Assembly: GCF_039523235.1 (NCBI RefSeq)
Contig: NZ_BAAAEX010000012.1
Source of the DNA: Castellaniella ginsengisoli
GTDB taxonomy: Bacteria > Pseudomonadota > Gammaproteobacteria > Burkholderiales > Burkholderiaceae_B
Length of the DNA stretch: 32,128 nt
Strand: one strand, 5' to 3'
The position numbers and the translations under genes were made by a program. The notes under the pieces are model-generated. The model saw nothing but the letters and a program-made list of their open reading frames with translations. It made no database searches and was not told where the DNA came from. Positions 7,036 to 15,225 of this stretch are shown in pieces (the stretch's first letter is position 1; each line of letters begins with the position of its first letter).

Positions 7036-8502
7036 TCAGAACAGCTTGCCGAACTGGGCGATGAGCAGATAGATCGAGAAGCCGCCGTAGAACAGCACCG
7101 CCCACAGGATGGCCGCGAAGCGCACGCCGCCCAGCCCGATGGCGCGCGGCAGCATGCAGCGGTTCAACTGGATCAGCAGCACCGAGTACACGAACATCAC
7201 CAGGCCGTTGAGCGCCGAGGCGATCACCAGCAGCAGCAGCGGCTGGCTGACGCCCGAGAGCAGAATGATGGAGCCGAAAGCCACCATCAGCCAGACGATC
7301 AGGAAGTACAGGCGGCTTTCCGTCCAGGTCTGGCTGTCGCGCAGCCAGTTGGTCTTGGCGATGTCGGCTACGATCCGGCTGATCATGTCGAGCACGGTCA
7401 GGTTGGTGGAAAGCAGCACCACCACGCCGGTGAACCAGAATGCCGGCCCGACCCAGGGGCCGACCCGCTCGTTCAGATTTTCGCCCAGCAGCCGCACGAA
7501 ATCGAAATTCTGCGCGGTGCTGCCGACGCCGACGTAGAGATAGGCCAGCATCATGAACAGCATGATGGCGAACAGGCCGAGCACGAAGAAAGTGATGAAT
7601 TGCTCGCGGTCGGCCACTTTCCACCAGCCGCGCCAGCGCCGCATATTGGCTTCGTCCTGGCGGAAGAAGTAGCCGATCGCGGCGTCGGTGGTCTCCTGGC
7701 CGGTGATGGGCGAGACGATCTTCGGCAGGTGTGCGCCCATGCCCAGCCCCTTGTCGCGCACCCAGTTCGATTGGGCCAGGTTCATGACCCCGCCGGCGCC
7801 TGCGAAGGCGATGGCGCCCAGCAGCAAGGCGATGGGCAGCTTGCCGATGGCCTCGGGGATCTTCGGCACCTCGGTGGTGAAGCCGGCGACCAGTGCGCCC
7901 CAGGTCTCGCCGTTGAGCAGGCCCACGACGATGTAGATCATGAAGATCACGATCAGGGCGACGAGGAAGAACTGGATTTTTTCCACCGTCCGGTAGACCA
8001 CCGGCGAGACGGTCAGGATGATGCCGATCAGCACCAGCGAGGCGATGGTGATCGGGATCACCGCGTCCCCCGACAGGCCGAAGGCATAGGTCAGCGCGGT
8101 GGAACTGCCGGTTGCCCACCCGGGCCACATCCAGGGAACGACGGCCATGATGATGAACAGCCAGCTCCAGGGTTTCCAGAGCCGGGTGAAGCCGGTGACG
8201 GCGGTTTCCCCGGTGGCCAGCGTGTAGCGTGTGATCTCCATGTTGAGGAAATACTGGGTCAGGATGCCGATGGTGGCCAGCCAGACCAGGGCCAGGCCCG
8301 TCTGGGTGGAAATGTAGGGCCACAGCACGAATTCACCTGAACCGATCGAGCCTGCCAGCAATAGCACGCTGGGGCCGATGACTTTTTTCATCGGCAAGGG
8401 TTCGGGAAGATCCCGGTAAGTGGTGGGAGGCAGGTTCCGACTGCGGATCTCTTCGGCGACCTGGGAATTGGAAGGCGTTGGACTGACGGCTGAATCGACC
8501 AT
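7036..8502 (-). CDS. Nramp (SLC11)-like membrane transporter with a non-canonical metal site
   Basis: A 488-residue inner-membrane protein with about eleven hydrophobic segments, resembling the Nramp family (proton-coupled Mn/Fe uptake). In canonical members helix 1 carries DPGN, whose Asp and Asn bind the metal; here the matching region reads GSIGSGEF (51-58). In the helix-6 region the usual MPH is replaced by GAGGVMNLAQS (236-246), keeping a methionine but not the following PH. The substrate may therefore differ from Mn or Fe and cannot be named. The start is the ATG at 8502, with GAGAGG eight bases upstream; an in-frame TTG lies two codons earlier. It has its own sigma-70 promoter and a hairpin-rich leader of about 95 bases. 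The cytoplasmic N-terminus (about 1-40) is polar and proline-rich. Confidence 0.78.
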   Translation of the reverse strand: MVDSAVSPTPSNSQVAEEIRSRNLPPTTYRDLPEPLPMKKVIGPSVLLLAGSIGSGEFVLWPYISTQTGLALVWLATIGILTQYFLNMEITRYTLATGETAVTGFTRLWKPWSWLFIIMAVVPWMWPGWATGSSTALTYAFGLSGDAVIPITIASLVLIGIILTVSPVVYRTVEKIQFFLVALIVIFMIYIVVGLLNGETWGALVAGFTTEVPKIPEAIGKLPIALLLGAIAFAGAGGVMNLAQSNWVRDKGLGMGAHLPKIVSPITGQETTDAAIGYFFRQDEANMRRWRGWWKVADREQFITFFVLGLFAIMLFMMLAYLYVGVGSTAQNFDFVRLLGENLNERVGPWVGPAFWFTGVVVLLSTNLTVLDMISRIVADIAKTNWLRDSQTWTESRLYFLIVWLMVAFGSIILLSGVSQPLLLLVIASALNGLVMFVYSVLLIQLNRCMLPRAIGLGGVRFAAILWAVLFYGGFSIYLLIAQFGKLF

Positions 8503-8576
8503 GTGCAAGACCTCTCTGAGAGTGAGTGGTATTTGCCGAGATGGCCATGCGATGCAGCCCTGGCCACCACCGCGCG

Positions 8577-8594
8577 CCCGCTGGATTCAGCGGG
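8577..8594 (-). promoter_or_regulatory. Hairpin in the leader of the Nramp-like gene
   Basis: CCCGCT and AGCGGG (6 bp, 6-base loop) form a perfect hairpin just inside the predicted transcript. Further down the leader a TGGCCA pair (8534-8558) and CTCTC/GAGAG at the ribosome site can also pair. The arrangement could allow translation control, but no known riboswitch class is recognised. Confidence 0.4.
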
Positions 8595-8604
8595 ACGTCA
8601 GTTC

Positions 8605-8633
8605 ATCCTAGGAGTGTGCGCGGCGGTGGTCAA
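8605..8633 (-). promoter_or_regulatory. Sigma-70 promoter of the Nramp-like gene
   Basis: On the minus strand, TTGACC (8633-8628), exactly 17 bases and TAGGAT (8610-8605) form one of the best matches to the sigma-70 consensus in the window. Transcription should start near 8598, giving a leader of about 95 bases before the ATG at 8502. Confidence 0.7.
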
Positions 8634-8655
8634 GGCTGGGAAGGTAAATCAAGGG

Positions 8656-9291
8656 TTAACCAGTACACTGAAGATTGAGTGTCAGCAACCGGACGGTTTC
8701 ATGGGCCGGCAGGCCCATCACACCACTGTGGCTGCCTTCCAGGCGGGCCACGAAGGCAGCCGCCCGGCCCTGGATGGCGTAGCCGCCCGCCTTGCCGAAA
8801 GGCTCGCCGCTGGCGACGTAGCGGGCAATGTCGCCGGCCGTCAGCGGCTGGAAATGGACGGTGCTGATGCTGACCGCTTCGTGGAAGCCGCCCCCGGCCG
8901 CCAGAACCACGGCGGTGTGGACTGCGTGCGTGCGGCCGGACAGGCGGCGCAACATGCGGGCGGCATCTGCCGCGTCGCGCGGCTTGCCCAGGATTTCGCC
9001 GTCCAGGATGACCGTGGTGTCGGCGCACAGAATGGGCGCCTCGCGCCAGCCGGCGGGCCAGGCGGCCGGCAGCGGGCCGGGCTGTCCGCCCGAGGCCAGC
9101 CAGGCGGCGGCGCGTTCGGCCTTGTCCCGCGCGGTGCGGCGGACGTAGTCGGCGGGCGGCTCGCCCGGCAGGCGGGGCTCGTCCTCGCCCTCGGGCGCGG
9201 GCACGCGCAGAATGCCGTGGGGAATGCCCAGTTGATCCAGGATCTCATGGCGGCGGGGGCTGGCGGACGCCAGGAGGATGAAGGACGTCAT
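8656..9291 (-). CDS. maf: Maf family nucleoside triphosphate pyrophosphatase
   Basis: A 211-residue cytoplasmic house-cleaning enzyme that hydrolyses non-canonical or excess NTPs to NMP and pyrophosphate. The N-terminal SASPRR (9-14), ADTTV with the catalytic-site D91, GKP (102-104), GKAGGYAIQGRA and the C-terminal GSHSGVMGLP are all in place. Residues about 65-85 are a Gly/Pro/Ala-rich insertion, making it slightly longer than the roughly 190-200 residues usual for Maf. The start lies one base after the pyk stop, so it is the last gene of the long minus-strand operon. The subclass (dTTP/UTP against m7GTP) is not settled by these motifs. Confidence 0.92.
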   Translation of the reverse strand: MTSFILLASASPRRHEILDQLGIPHGILRVPAPEGEDEPRLPGEPPADYVRRTARDKAERAAAWLASGGQPGPLPAAWPAGWREAPILCADTTVILDGEILGKPRDAADAARMLRRLSGRTHAVHTAVVLAAGGGFHEAVSISTVHFQPLTAGDIARYVASGEPFGKAGGYAIQGRAAAFVARLEGSHSGVMGLPAHETVRLLTLNLQCTG

Positions 9292-9292
9292 G

Positions 9293-10735
9293 TCAGCTCA
9301 CGCGCAGGATCTTCATCCCGTTGGTGCCGCCGCTGTCGCTGTAGAAATCGCCCTTGGTCAGGATGATCCAGTCGCCCGTTTGCAACTGTCCCCGGTTGCG
9401 CAGGATATCGATGGCGGCATCGCTGACTTCGGCCGGCGGCAGCGCCGCCGCATCGAAGGGGATGGTGTAGACCCCGCGGAACAGCGCGGCGCGGCGCTGG
9501 GTGGCCGGGTGCCGGGTGTAGCAGTAGATGGGCACGCCGGAGCGGATGCGCGACATGATGAGCGGGGTGTGGCCGCTTTCAGTCAGGCTGATGATGGCCT
9601 TGATGCCGGGGAAGTGATTGGCGGCGTACATGCTGGCCAGCGCGATGGTCTCGTCGCAACGCGAGAAGGTTTCCCCCAGACGGTGGTGGGACTGGATGCT
9701 GGTGGGCTCCCGCTCGGCGCCCAGGCAGATCCGCGCCATGGCCTGGACCGCCTCGACGGGATACTGCCCCGAAGCCGACTCGGCCGACAGCATGACGGCA
9801 TCGGTGTAGTCGAGCACGGCATTGGCGACGTCGGAGACCTCGGCGCGGGTCGGGATCGGGCTGGCGATCATGGATTCCATCATCTGAGTCGCCGTGATCA
9901 CCAGCTTGTTCTGGGTGCGGGCGTGCTGGATGATGCGCTTCTGGATGCCGGCGAGCCGGGCATCGCCGATTTCCACGCCCAGGTCGCCCCGGGCCACCAT
10001 CACGCCGTCGCTGGCGCGGATCAGATTGTCCAGCGCGGCATCGTCGGCCACGGCTTCGGCGCGCTCGATCTTGGCGATGATCCAGGCCGGGCTGCCGGCT
10101 TCGCGTACCAGGCGCCGCGCCTGCTCGATGTCGGCTCCGGCGCGGGGAAAGGAGACCGCCACGTAGTCCAGTTCGAGTTCGGCCGCCAGGCGGATGTCCT
10201 GGCGGTCCTTGTCGGTCAGGCTGGGCGCCGAGATGCCGCCGCCCCGGCGGTTGATGCCTTTGTTGTTGGACAACGGCCCGCCGACTTCGACCCGCGTGTG
10301 GACGGCGCCGGCATCCACGGATTCGACCCGCAGGATCACGCGGCCATCGTCCAGCAGCAATTCGTCGCCGGGCGCGCAGTCCTGGACCAGCGGCGGGTAT
10401 TCGATGCCGACGATCCCGGGGTTGCCGGCGTCCAGCGGATGTTCGATGGACAGCGTGAAGGCGTCGCCCGGATTCAGCGTGACGGCGCCATCGGCGAAGC
10501 GGCCGATGCGGATCTTGGGGCCCTGGAGATCGCCCATGAGGGCGATGTGGCGGTCGTGCCGGGCGGAGATCTCGCGAACCAGCCGGACCCGTTCCCGGTG
10601 ATCGTCGGCCGTGCCGTGGGAAAAATTCAGCCGGGCCACGTCCAGGCCGGCCAGGATCAGGGCCTCGATGCGTTCGGGGCTGGAGGTTGAAGGCCCCAGC
10701 GTGGCAACGATTTTGGTGCGGCGGCGCGCGGTCAT
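9293..10735 (-). CDS. pyk: Pyruvate kinase
   Basis: A 480-residue cytoplasmic enzyme converting phosphoenolpyruvate and ADP to pyruvate and ATP. Seen are ARLNFSHG (34-41, with nucleotide-binding R35, N37 and S39), GPKIR (72-76), the active-site lysine K222 and metal ligand E224 in IIAKIERAEA, ARGDLG (248-253, metal ligand D251) and TATQMMESM (281-289). The C-terminal third is the usual regulatory domain. Length is normal. An AAGGAGA ribosome site precedes the ATG, and only 15 bp separate it from rlmH, so it is part of the same transcript. Neighbours are translation and cofactor genes, not glycolytic ones. Confidence 0.96.
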   Translation of the reverse strand: MTARRRTKIVATLGPSTSSPERIEALILAGLDVARLNFSHGTADDHRERVRLVREISARHDRHIALMGDLQGPKIRIGRFADGAVTLNPGDAFTLSIEHPLDAGNPGIVGIEYPPLVQDCAPGDELLLDDGRVILRVESVDAGAVHTRVEVGGPLSNNKGINRRGGGISAPSLTDKDRQDIRLAAELELDYVAVSFPRAGADIEQARRLVREAGSPAWIIAKIERAEAVADDAALDNLIRASDGVMVARGDLGVEIGDARLAGIQKRIIQHARTQNKLVITATQMMESMIASPIPTRAEVSDVANAVLDYTDAVMLSAESASGQYPVEAVQAMARICLGAEREPTSIQSHHRLGETFSRCDETIALASMYAANHFPGIKAIISLTESGHTPLIMSRIRSGVPIYCYTRHPATQRRAALFRGVYTIPFDAAALPPAEVSDAAIDILRNRGQLQTGDWIILTKGDFYSDSGGTNGMKILRVS

Positions 10736-10750
10736 GGTGGCGAGTCTCCT

Positions 10751-11221
10751 TCAGTCGCGGTGGTAGGGGTGGCCTGCCAGGAGGGTCCAGGCCCGGTAGA
10801 GCTGTTCGGCCAGCAGGATGCGGACCATGGGATGGGGCAGGGTCAGCGAGGACAGCCTCAGCGTCTGGCGCGCGGTCTGCTTGATCGCCGGATCCAGGCC
10901 ATCCGGCCCGCCGACGATGAAGGCAATGTCGCTGCCGCCGGCCCGCCAGGTTTCGAGGTGGCCGGCCAGGTCGCGGGTCGTCAGGTCGCGCCCGTGCTCA
11001 TCGAGGATGACGCGCCAGGCCTGCGCGGGCAGCGCGGCTTCGATGCGCTGAGCTTCGGCATGCATCAGTTGCTGCGGGGTCTTGCCGCTGGTGCGGGGTT
11101 CCGGCCGGATCTCGTGCAGTTCGAGGGCGCAGTCGCGCGGCATGCGCTTGGCGAAATCCTGCCAGGCCGTCTGGACCCAGGACGGCATGCGGGTGCCGAC
11201 GGCGTAGACCCGCAGTTTCAT
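10751..11221 (-). CDS. rlmH: 23S rRNA (pseudouridine-1915 N3)-methyltransferase RlmH
   Basis: A 156-residue SPOUT methyltransferase that modifies pseudouridine 1915 in helix 69 of 23S rRNA on the assembled ribosome, using S-adenosylmethionine. Family hallmarks are the N-terminal MKLRVYAVGT, FIVGGPDGLDP in the cofactor knot region, and the C-terminal EQLYRAWTLLAGHPYHRD. Length is standard. The frame is open further upstream, but the ATG at 11221 gives the family N-terminus and overlaps the rsfS stop as ATGA, so the two genes are translationally coupled. The rsfS-rlmH pairing is conserved across many bacteria. Confidence 0.95.
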   Translation of the reverse strand: MKLRVYAVGTRMPSWVQTAWQDFAKRMPRDCALELHEIRPEPRTSGKTPQQLMHAEAQRIEAALPAQAWRVILDEHGRDLTTRDLAGHLETWRAGGSDIAFIVGGPDGLDPAIKQTARQTLRLSSLTLPHPMVRILLAEQLYRAWTLLAGHPYHRD

Positions 11222-11613
11222 TCGTCTTCGTCGAAACCGCCCGACGCGCCGGCCTGCGCGGGACCGGTGGACAGCAGCCGGACGCGCACCGGTTTGGCGC
11301 CCCAGATTTCTTCCAGATTGTAATAGGCGCGGATGGCCGGCTGCATGCAGTGCACCACAATATCGCCCAGATCGATCAGCAGCCATTCGCCGGTATCCTC
11401 GCCCTCGTAGGCGACGATTTCCAGGCCCTGCTTCTTGGCCTGTTCGGCCACGTGGCCGGCGATGGCCCGGGTCTGGCGGTTGGAGGTGCCGCTGGCGATG
11501 ATGACGCGGTCGAACAGGCTGGTCAGGCCCGTGGTGTTGAAGACCTTGATGTCCTGGGCCTTGGCGTCTTCCAGGGCATCGATGACGAGGCGTTGCTGTT
11601 TTTGCAGGTTCAT
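11218..11613 (-). CDS. rsfS: Ribosomal silencing factor RsfS (Iojap family)
   Basis: A 131-residue protein that binds ribosomal protein uL14 on the large subunit and blocks subunit joining when nutrients are short. The Iojap domain covers nearly all of it: DIKVFNTTGLTSLFDRVIIASG (21-42), SNRQTRAIA, GEDTGEWLLIDLGDIVVHCM (71-90) and AIRAYYNLEEIWG. The C-terminal tail (about 115-131) is low-complexity and acidic at its end. The ATG at 11613 overlaps the nadD stop (ATGA), and its own stop overlaps rlmH. The longer open frame upstream is nadD read in another frame. Confidence 0.95.
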   Translation of the reverse strand: MNLQKQQRLVIDALEDAKAQDIKVFNTTGLTSLFDRVIIASGTSNRQTRAIAGHVAEQAKKQGLEIVAYEGEDTGEWLLIDLGDIVVHCMQPAIRAYYNLEEIWGAKPVRVRLLSTGPAQAGASGGFDEDE

Positions 11614-12206
11614 AGGCTTGCGGGGTCCTGATAGAGCCGGTGGGCGTGGATATAGTCCAGCACGCGCGGATCCAGCGCGGCGTCGACGGGCCGTCCGGCG
11701 GCCAGGGCCTGCCGGATCGCCGTGGCGGAGATCGGTTGCGGAACGAAGGGGATCCGGACCAGCCCCCCGGGAGACAGGGCCTGGGCCAGCGGGGGGGGCG
11801 GGGCGGCGGGAATGCCGGGGCGCTCGGCGACCGCCAGCCGGACGTGGCTCAGCAGGTCGCGCCAGCGATGCCAGGTGCAGAAATTGGCCAGTTGGTCGGA
11901 GCCGAGGATCCAGGTGTAACGGGCCGTGGAGGGCAGGGCGGCGAGCGTATCGATGGTATAGGTGTCGCCGCCGCGATGCAGTTCGATCGGATTGACGCGC
12001 AGGCCCGGGTCGCCGGCGCAGGCCAGTTCCAGCATGCGCAGACGGTGTTCCGGCGCGGCGCCGAGGCGGCCGCGCTGCCAGGGGCGTGCGGCGGGCAGCA
12101 GTTCGACGTGGGCCAGCCCCAGCGCATCCCGGGCGGCTTGCGCCAGGGCGACATGGGCCCGGTGGACCGGATCGAAGCTGCCGCCCAGCAGGCCGACCTC
12201 GGGCAT
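11610..12206 (-). CDS. nadD: Nicotinate-nucleotide adenylyltransferase NadD
   Basis: A 198-residue cytoplasmic enzyme that adenylates nicotinate mononucleotide to deamido-NAD in NAD synthesis. The nucleotidyltransferase signature GGSFDPVHRAH is at 8-18, with GSDQLANFCTWHRW at 102-115 and the C-terminal ISATAIR at 159-165. The ATG at 12206 overlaps the hemF stop by one base (TGATG); an in-frame ATG three codons upstream is an alternative. The product of PncB, encoded elsewhere in this window, is its substrate, so the two together run nicotinate salvage. Confidence 0.95.
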   Translation of the reverse strand: MPEVGLLGGSFDPVHRAHVALAQAARDALGLAHVELLPAARPWQRGRLGAAPEHRLRMLELACAGDPGLRVNPIELHRGGDTYTIDTLAALPSTARYTWILGSDQLANFCTWHRWRDLLSHVRLAVAERPGIPAAPPPPLAQALSPGGLVRIPFVPQPISATAIRQALAAGRPVDAALDPRVLDYIHAHRLYQDPASL

Positions 12207-13138
12207 CACAGCCATGCGCGCGGCCGCAGGTAGTCGGCCAGCGCCGCTTCGGGCGATCCGGGGACGGGCGTCCAGTCGTAGCGCCATTGGGCCACGGGCG
12301 GCATGGACAGCAGGATGGACTCGGTGCGTCCGCCCGATTGCAGGCCGAACAGCGTGCCTCGATCGTAGACCAGATTGAATTCCACGTAGCGCCCGCGCCG
12401 GTAGGCCTGGAAGGCGCGTTCGCGTTCGCCGTAGGGCGTGTCGCGCCGGGCCTGGACAATGGGGACGTAGGCCGGGATGAAGCAGTCTCCCACCGCGCGG
12501 GTCAGGGCGAAGCAGGTGTCGAAATCCGGCGCGTTCAGGTCGTCGAAGAACAGGCCGCCGACGCCGCGTGTCTCGCCCCGGTGGCGCAACAGGAAGTAGT
12601 CGTCGCACCAGGCTTTGTAGCGAGGGTATTTGTCGTCTCCGAAGGGAGCGACCGCATCGTGGCAGACCTGATGGAAATGGCGCGCATCGGCTTCCACCGG
12701 GTAGTAGGGGGTGAGGTCCAGGCCGCCGCCGAACCAGAAAACGTCGGTTTCGCCGCCTTTCGGGGCGTGGGCGACGAACAGGCGCACGTTCATGTGCGTG
12801 GTCGGCACGTGCGGGTTGCGCGGATGCAGCACCATCGACACGCCCATGGCCTCCCAGCCGCGTCCGGCCAGTTCGGGCCGGTGGGCGCTGGCCGAGGGCG
12901 GTAGCGCGTCGCCGCGCACGTGGCTGAACAGTACGCCGGCCCGTTCGAATACCGTGCCGTTTTCGCAGTAGCGGGCCAGGCCGCCGCCGCCCTCCGGGCG
13001 CGTCCAGGGGTCGCGACCGAAGGCGGCGCCCTCGAGATCCTCCAGGGCACGCACGATATGGTCCTGGAGGGCGGTGAAGGTGTCGTGGACCAGGGAGACG
13101 GGAACCTGCATGACCAAGGCCTGTTCGCGGCTAGGCAT
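12206..13138 (-). CDS. hemF: Oxygen-dependent coproporphyrinogen III oxidase HemF
   Basis: A 310-residue cytoplasmic enzyme that oxidatively decarboxylates coproporphyrinogen III to protoporphyrinogen IX in haem synthesis, using O2. Conserved segments are GVSMVLHPRNPHVPTTHMNVR, WFGGGLDLTPYYP, GETRGVGGLFFDDLN, and EFNLVYDRGTLFGLQSGGR near the C-terminus. The ATG at 13138 overlaps the end of purD by 8 bases. A second in-frame ATG at 13111 would give 301 residues, close to E. coli HemF, and neither has a strong ribosome site. The gene indicates aerobic or microaerobic growth; an anaerobic HemN may exist elsewhere. Confidence 0.94.
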   Translation of the reverse strand: MPSREQALVMQVPVSLVHDTFTALQDHIVRALEDLEGAAFGRDPWTRPEGGGGLARYCENGTVFERAGVLFSHVRGDALPPSASAHRPELAGRGWEAMGVSMVLHPRNPHVPTTHMNVRLFVAHAPKGGETDVFWFGGGLDLTPYYPVEADARHFHQVCHDAVAPFGDDKYPRYKAWCDDYFLLRHRGETRGVGGLFFDDLNAPDFDTCFALTRAVGDCFIPAYVPIVQARRDTPYGERERAFQAYRRGRYVEFNLVYDRGTLFGLQSGGRTESILLSMPPVAQWRYDWTPVPGSPEAALADYLRPRAWL

Positions 13139-14432
13139 CGTGCCGCTTGCCGGCCGCCAGCGCGCGCCAGCCGATGTCGCGGCGGAACTGGCGGCCGTCG
13201 AACTGGGTCTGGTTGACGGCGTCGTAGGCGGCCTGTTGAGCGCGGCGGATGGAGTCGGCCAGCGCCGTGACGCACAGCACGCGTCCGCCGCTGGTGCGCA
13301 GCGCGCCGCCGTCCACCGTGGTGCCGGCGTGGAATGTGACGCAATCCACGGTATCCGGGGCCAGCGCCGTGATCGGGTCGCCCTTGCGCGGCGCATCCGG
13401 GTAGCCGGCGGCAGCCAGCACCACGCCGACGGCGGTGCGCCGGTCCCAGTCGATCTCGGCCTGGTCCAGCGTGCCGTCCAGGGCATGCTCCAGGGTTTCG
13501 GAGAAATCGCTCTTGACGCGCAGCATGATGGGCTGCGTTTCGGGGTCGCCCAGCCGGCAGTTGAATTCCAGGACCTTCAGGCTGCGGGTGGCATCGGGCC
13601 CCGGGCCGATCATCAGGCCCGCGTACAGAAAGCCGGTGTAGGGGATGCCGTCGTGCGCCATGCCCTGGATGGCGGGCTGGATGATTTCGCGCATGATGCG
13701 GTTGTGCAGGGCCGGGGTGACGATGGGCGCGGGCGAATAGGCGCCCATGCCGCCGGTGTTGGGGCCGGTGTCGCCGTCGAGCAGGCGTTTGTGATCCTGG
13801 CTGGTGGCCAGTGGCAAGACGTGCTGACCGTCGCACATGACGATGAAGCTGGCCTCTTCGCCATCGAGAAATTCTTCAACCACCACGCGGGCGCCGGCCG
13901 CGCCGAAAGCGCCATTTTCGCCCAGCATATGATCGATGGCGCCCAGCGCTTCGTCCAGGTTTTGCGCCACGACCACGCCTTTGCCGGCGGCCAGGCCATC
14001 GGCCTTGACGACGATGGGCGCCCCCTGGGCGCGGATGTAGGCGCGGGCCGCATCGGCATCGGTGAAGGTGCCGTAGGCGGCGGTCGGAATGTGATGGCGC
14101 ACCATGAAGGCCTTGGCGTAGTCCTTCGAGCTTTCGAGCTGGGCGGCGGCCTGCGTGGGGCCGAAGATGCGCAGCCCGGCGGCGCGGAAGGCGTCCACGA
14201 TTCCGGCGGCCAGCGGCGCCTCGGGGCCGACGACGGTAAAGGCGATCTTTTCGCTGCGGGCGAATTCGATCAGGGCGCCGGCATCCTGCAGCGGCAGATT
14301 TTCCAGAGCCGGTGTCCGGGCCGTGCCGCCGTTGCCCGGCGCCACATAGACCTTGTGCACCCGGGGCGATTGCGCCAGGCGCCAGGCCAGGGCATGTTCG
14401 CGCCCGCCGGCGCCGATCACGAGCAGCTTCAT
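13131..14432 (-). CDS. purD: Phosphoribosylamine-glycine ligase PurD
   Basis: A 433-residue ATP-grasp enzyme that joins glycine to phosphoribosylamine in the second step of purine synthesis. It begins with the nucleotide-fold motif LLVIGAGGREHALAW, then PIVVKADGLAAGKGVVVA in the ATP-grasp region, VVEEFLDGEEAS, GPNTGGMGAYSPAP and EFNCRLGDPETQPIM. In the last motif the phenylalanine usual after NCR is leucine. Length is standard. The ATG overlaps the yebC stop by four bases, and the stop lies inside hemF, in keeping with one tightly coupled operon. Confidence 0.96.
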   Translation of the reverse strand: MKLLVIGAGGREHALAWRLAQSPRVHKVYVAPGNGGTARTPALENLPLQDAGALIEFARSEKIAFTVVGPEAPLAAGIVDAFRAAGLRIFGPTQAAAQLESSKDYAKAFMVRHHIPTAAYGTFTDADAARAYIRAQGAPIVVKADGLAAGKGVVVAQNLDEALGAIDHMLGENGAFGAAGARVVVEEFLDGEEASFIVMCDGQHVLPLATSQDHKRLLDGDTGPNTGGMGAYSPAPIVTPALHNRIMREIIQPAIQGMAHDGIPYTGFLYAGLMIGPGPDATRSLKVLEFNCRLGDPETQPIMLRVKSDFSETLEHALDGTLDQAEIDWDRRTAVGVVLAAAGYPDAPRKGDPITALAPDTVDCVTFHAGTTVDGGALRTSGGRVLCVTALADSIRRAQQAAYDAVNQTQFDGRQFRRDIGWRALAAGKRHDA

Positions 14433-15160
14433 TCGGCCTCGTCCAGGACGGCAGTGGTGTAGACCTCTTGAACGTCGTCCAGATCTTCCAGGAGGTCGAT
14501 GATTTTCTGCATGCGCTCGGCGTCCTCGCCGGCGAGCTCGACTTTGGACAGGGCCTTCATGACCACGCCGTGGATTTCAGCCTGCAGCCCGGCCGCGTCG
14601 AACGCTTGCTTCAGGGCGGCGTAGTCGCCGGGTTCGCAGGTGACCTCGATCACCTCTTCTTCGTCGGACTGGACGTCGTCGGCGCCGTTTTCCAGGGCGA
14701 CTTCCATGACGTGCTCTTCGGAGGTGCCGGGGGCAAAGATGAACTGGCCGCAATGCTTGAACATGAAGGCCACGCAACCGTCCTGTCCCAGGTTGCCGCC
14801 ATGCTTGCTGAGCGTGTGGCGGACTTCGGACACCGTGCGCTGGCGGTTGTCGGTCATGCAATCGATGATCAGGGCCGCGCCGCCGATGCCGTAGCCTTCG
14901 TAGCGGATTTCCTCGTAGTTGGCGCTGTCGTCTGTGCCGGCCCCGCGCTGGATGGCCCGCAGGATGTTGTCCTTGGGCATATTGGCGGCTGTGGCCTTGT
15001 CCCAGGCGAGGCGCAGTGCGGGATTGGCATCGGGGTCGGGGCCGCCGGCGCGGGCGGCCACGGTGATTTCACGGATGATCTTCGTCCAGAGCTTGCCGCG
15101 CTTGGCGTCTTGGCGCCCTTTGCGGTGCTGGATGTTTGCCCATTTGCTGTGTCCGGCCAT
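14429..15160 (-). CDS. yebC: YebC/PmpR family (TACO1-like) protein
   Basis: A 243-residue cytoplasmic protein of the YebC/TACO1 family. Members were long annotated as transcription regulators; recent work links them to relief of ribosome stalling at proline-rich stretches. The N-terminal signature MAGHSKWANIQHRKGRQDAKRG is cut here to its recognisable start MAGHSKWANIQHRK; MPKDNILRAI, YEGYGIGGAA, and LSKHGGNLGQDGCVAFMF follow. Length is typical. It is the first gene of the eight-gene minus-strand operon. A TAAAAT at 15205-15210 (minus strand) in the 65-bp gap before it could be a -10 box, but no clear -35 was found. Confidence 0.95.
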   Translation of the reverse strand: MAGHSKWANIQHRKGRQDAKRGKLWTKIIREITVAARAGGPDPDANPALRLAWDKATAANMPKDNILRAIQRGAGTDDSANYEEIRYEGYGIGGAALIIDCMTDNRQRTVSEVRHTLSKHGGNLGQDGCVAFMFKHCGQFIFAPGTSEEHVMEVALENGADDVQSDEEEVIEVTCEPGDYAALKQAFDAAGLQAEIHGVVMKALSKVELAGEDAERMQKIIDLLEDLDDVQEVYTTAVLDEAE

Positions 15161-15225
15161 GATTGGTGTGTCGAGTCCGATGAGATGCGTTCAATGAACC
15201 CTAGATTTTAGCGCCTTGGGCAGAA

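Noticed and set aside
9278..10690. A 470-residue plus-strand frame opposite pyk, and a similar 462-residue one at 13074-14462 opposite purD and hemF
   Set aside because: Both are shadows of well-supported enzymes and have low-complexity composition without motifs.
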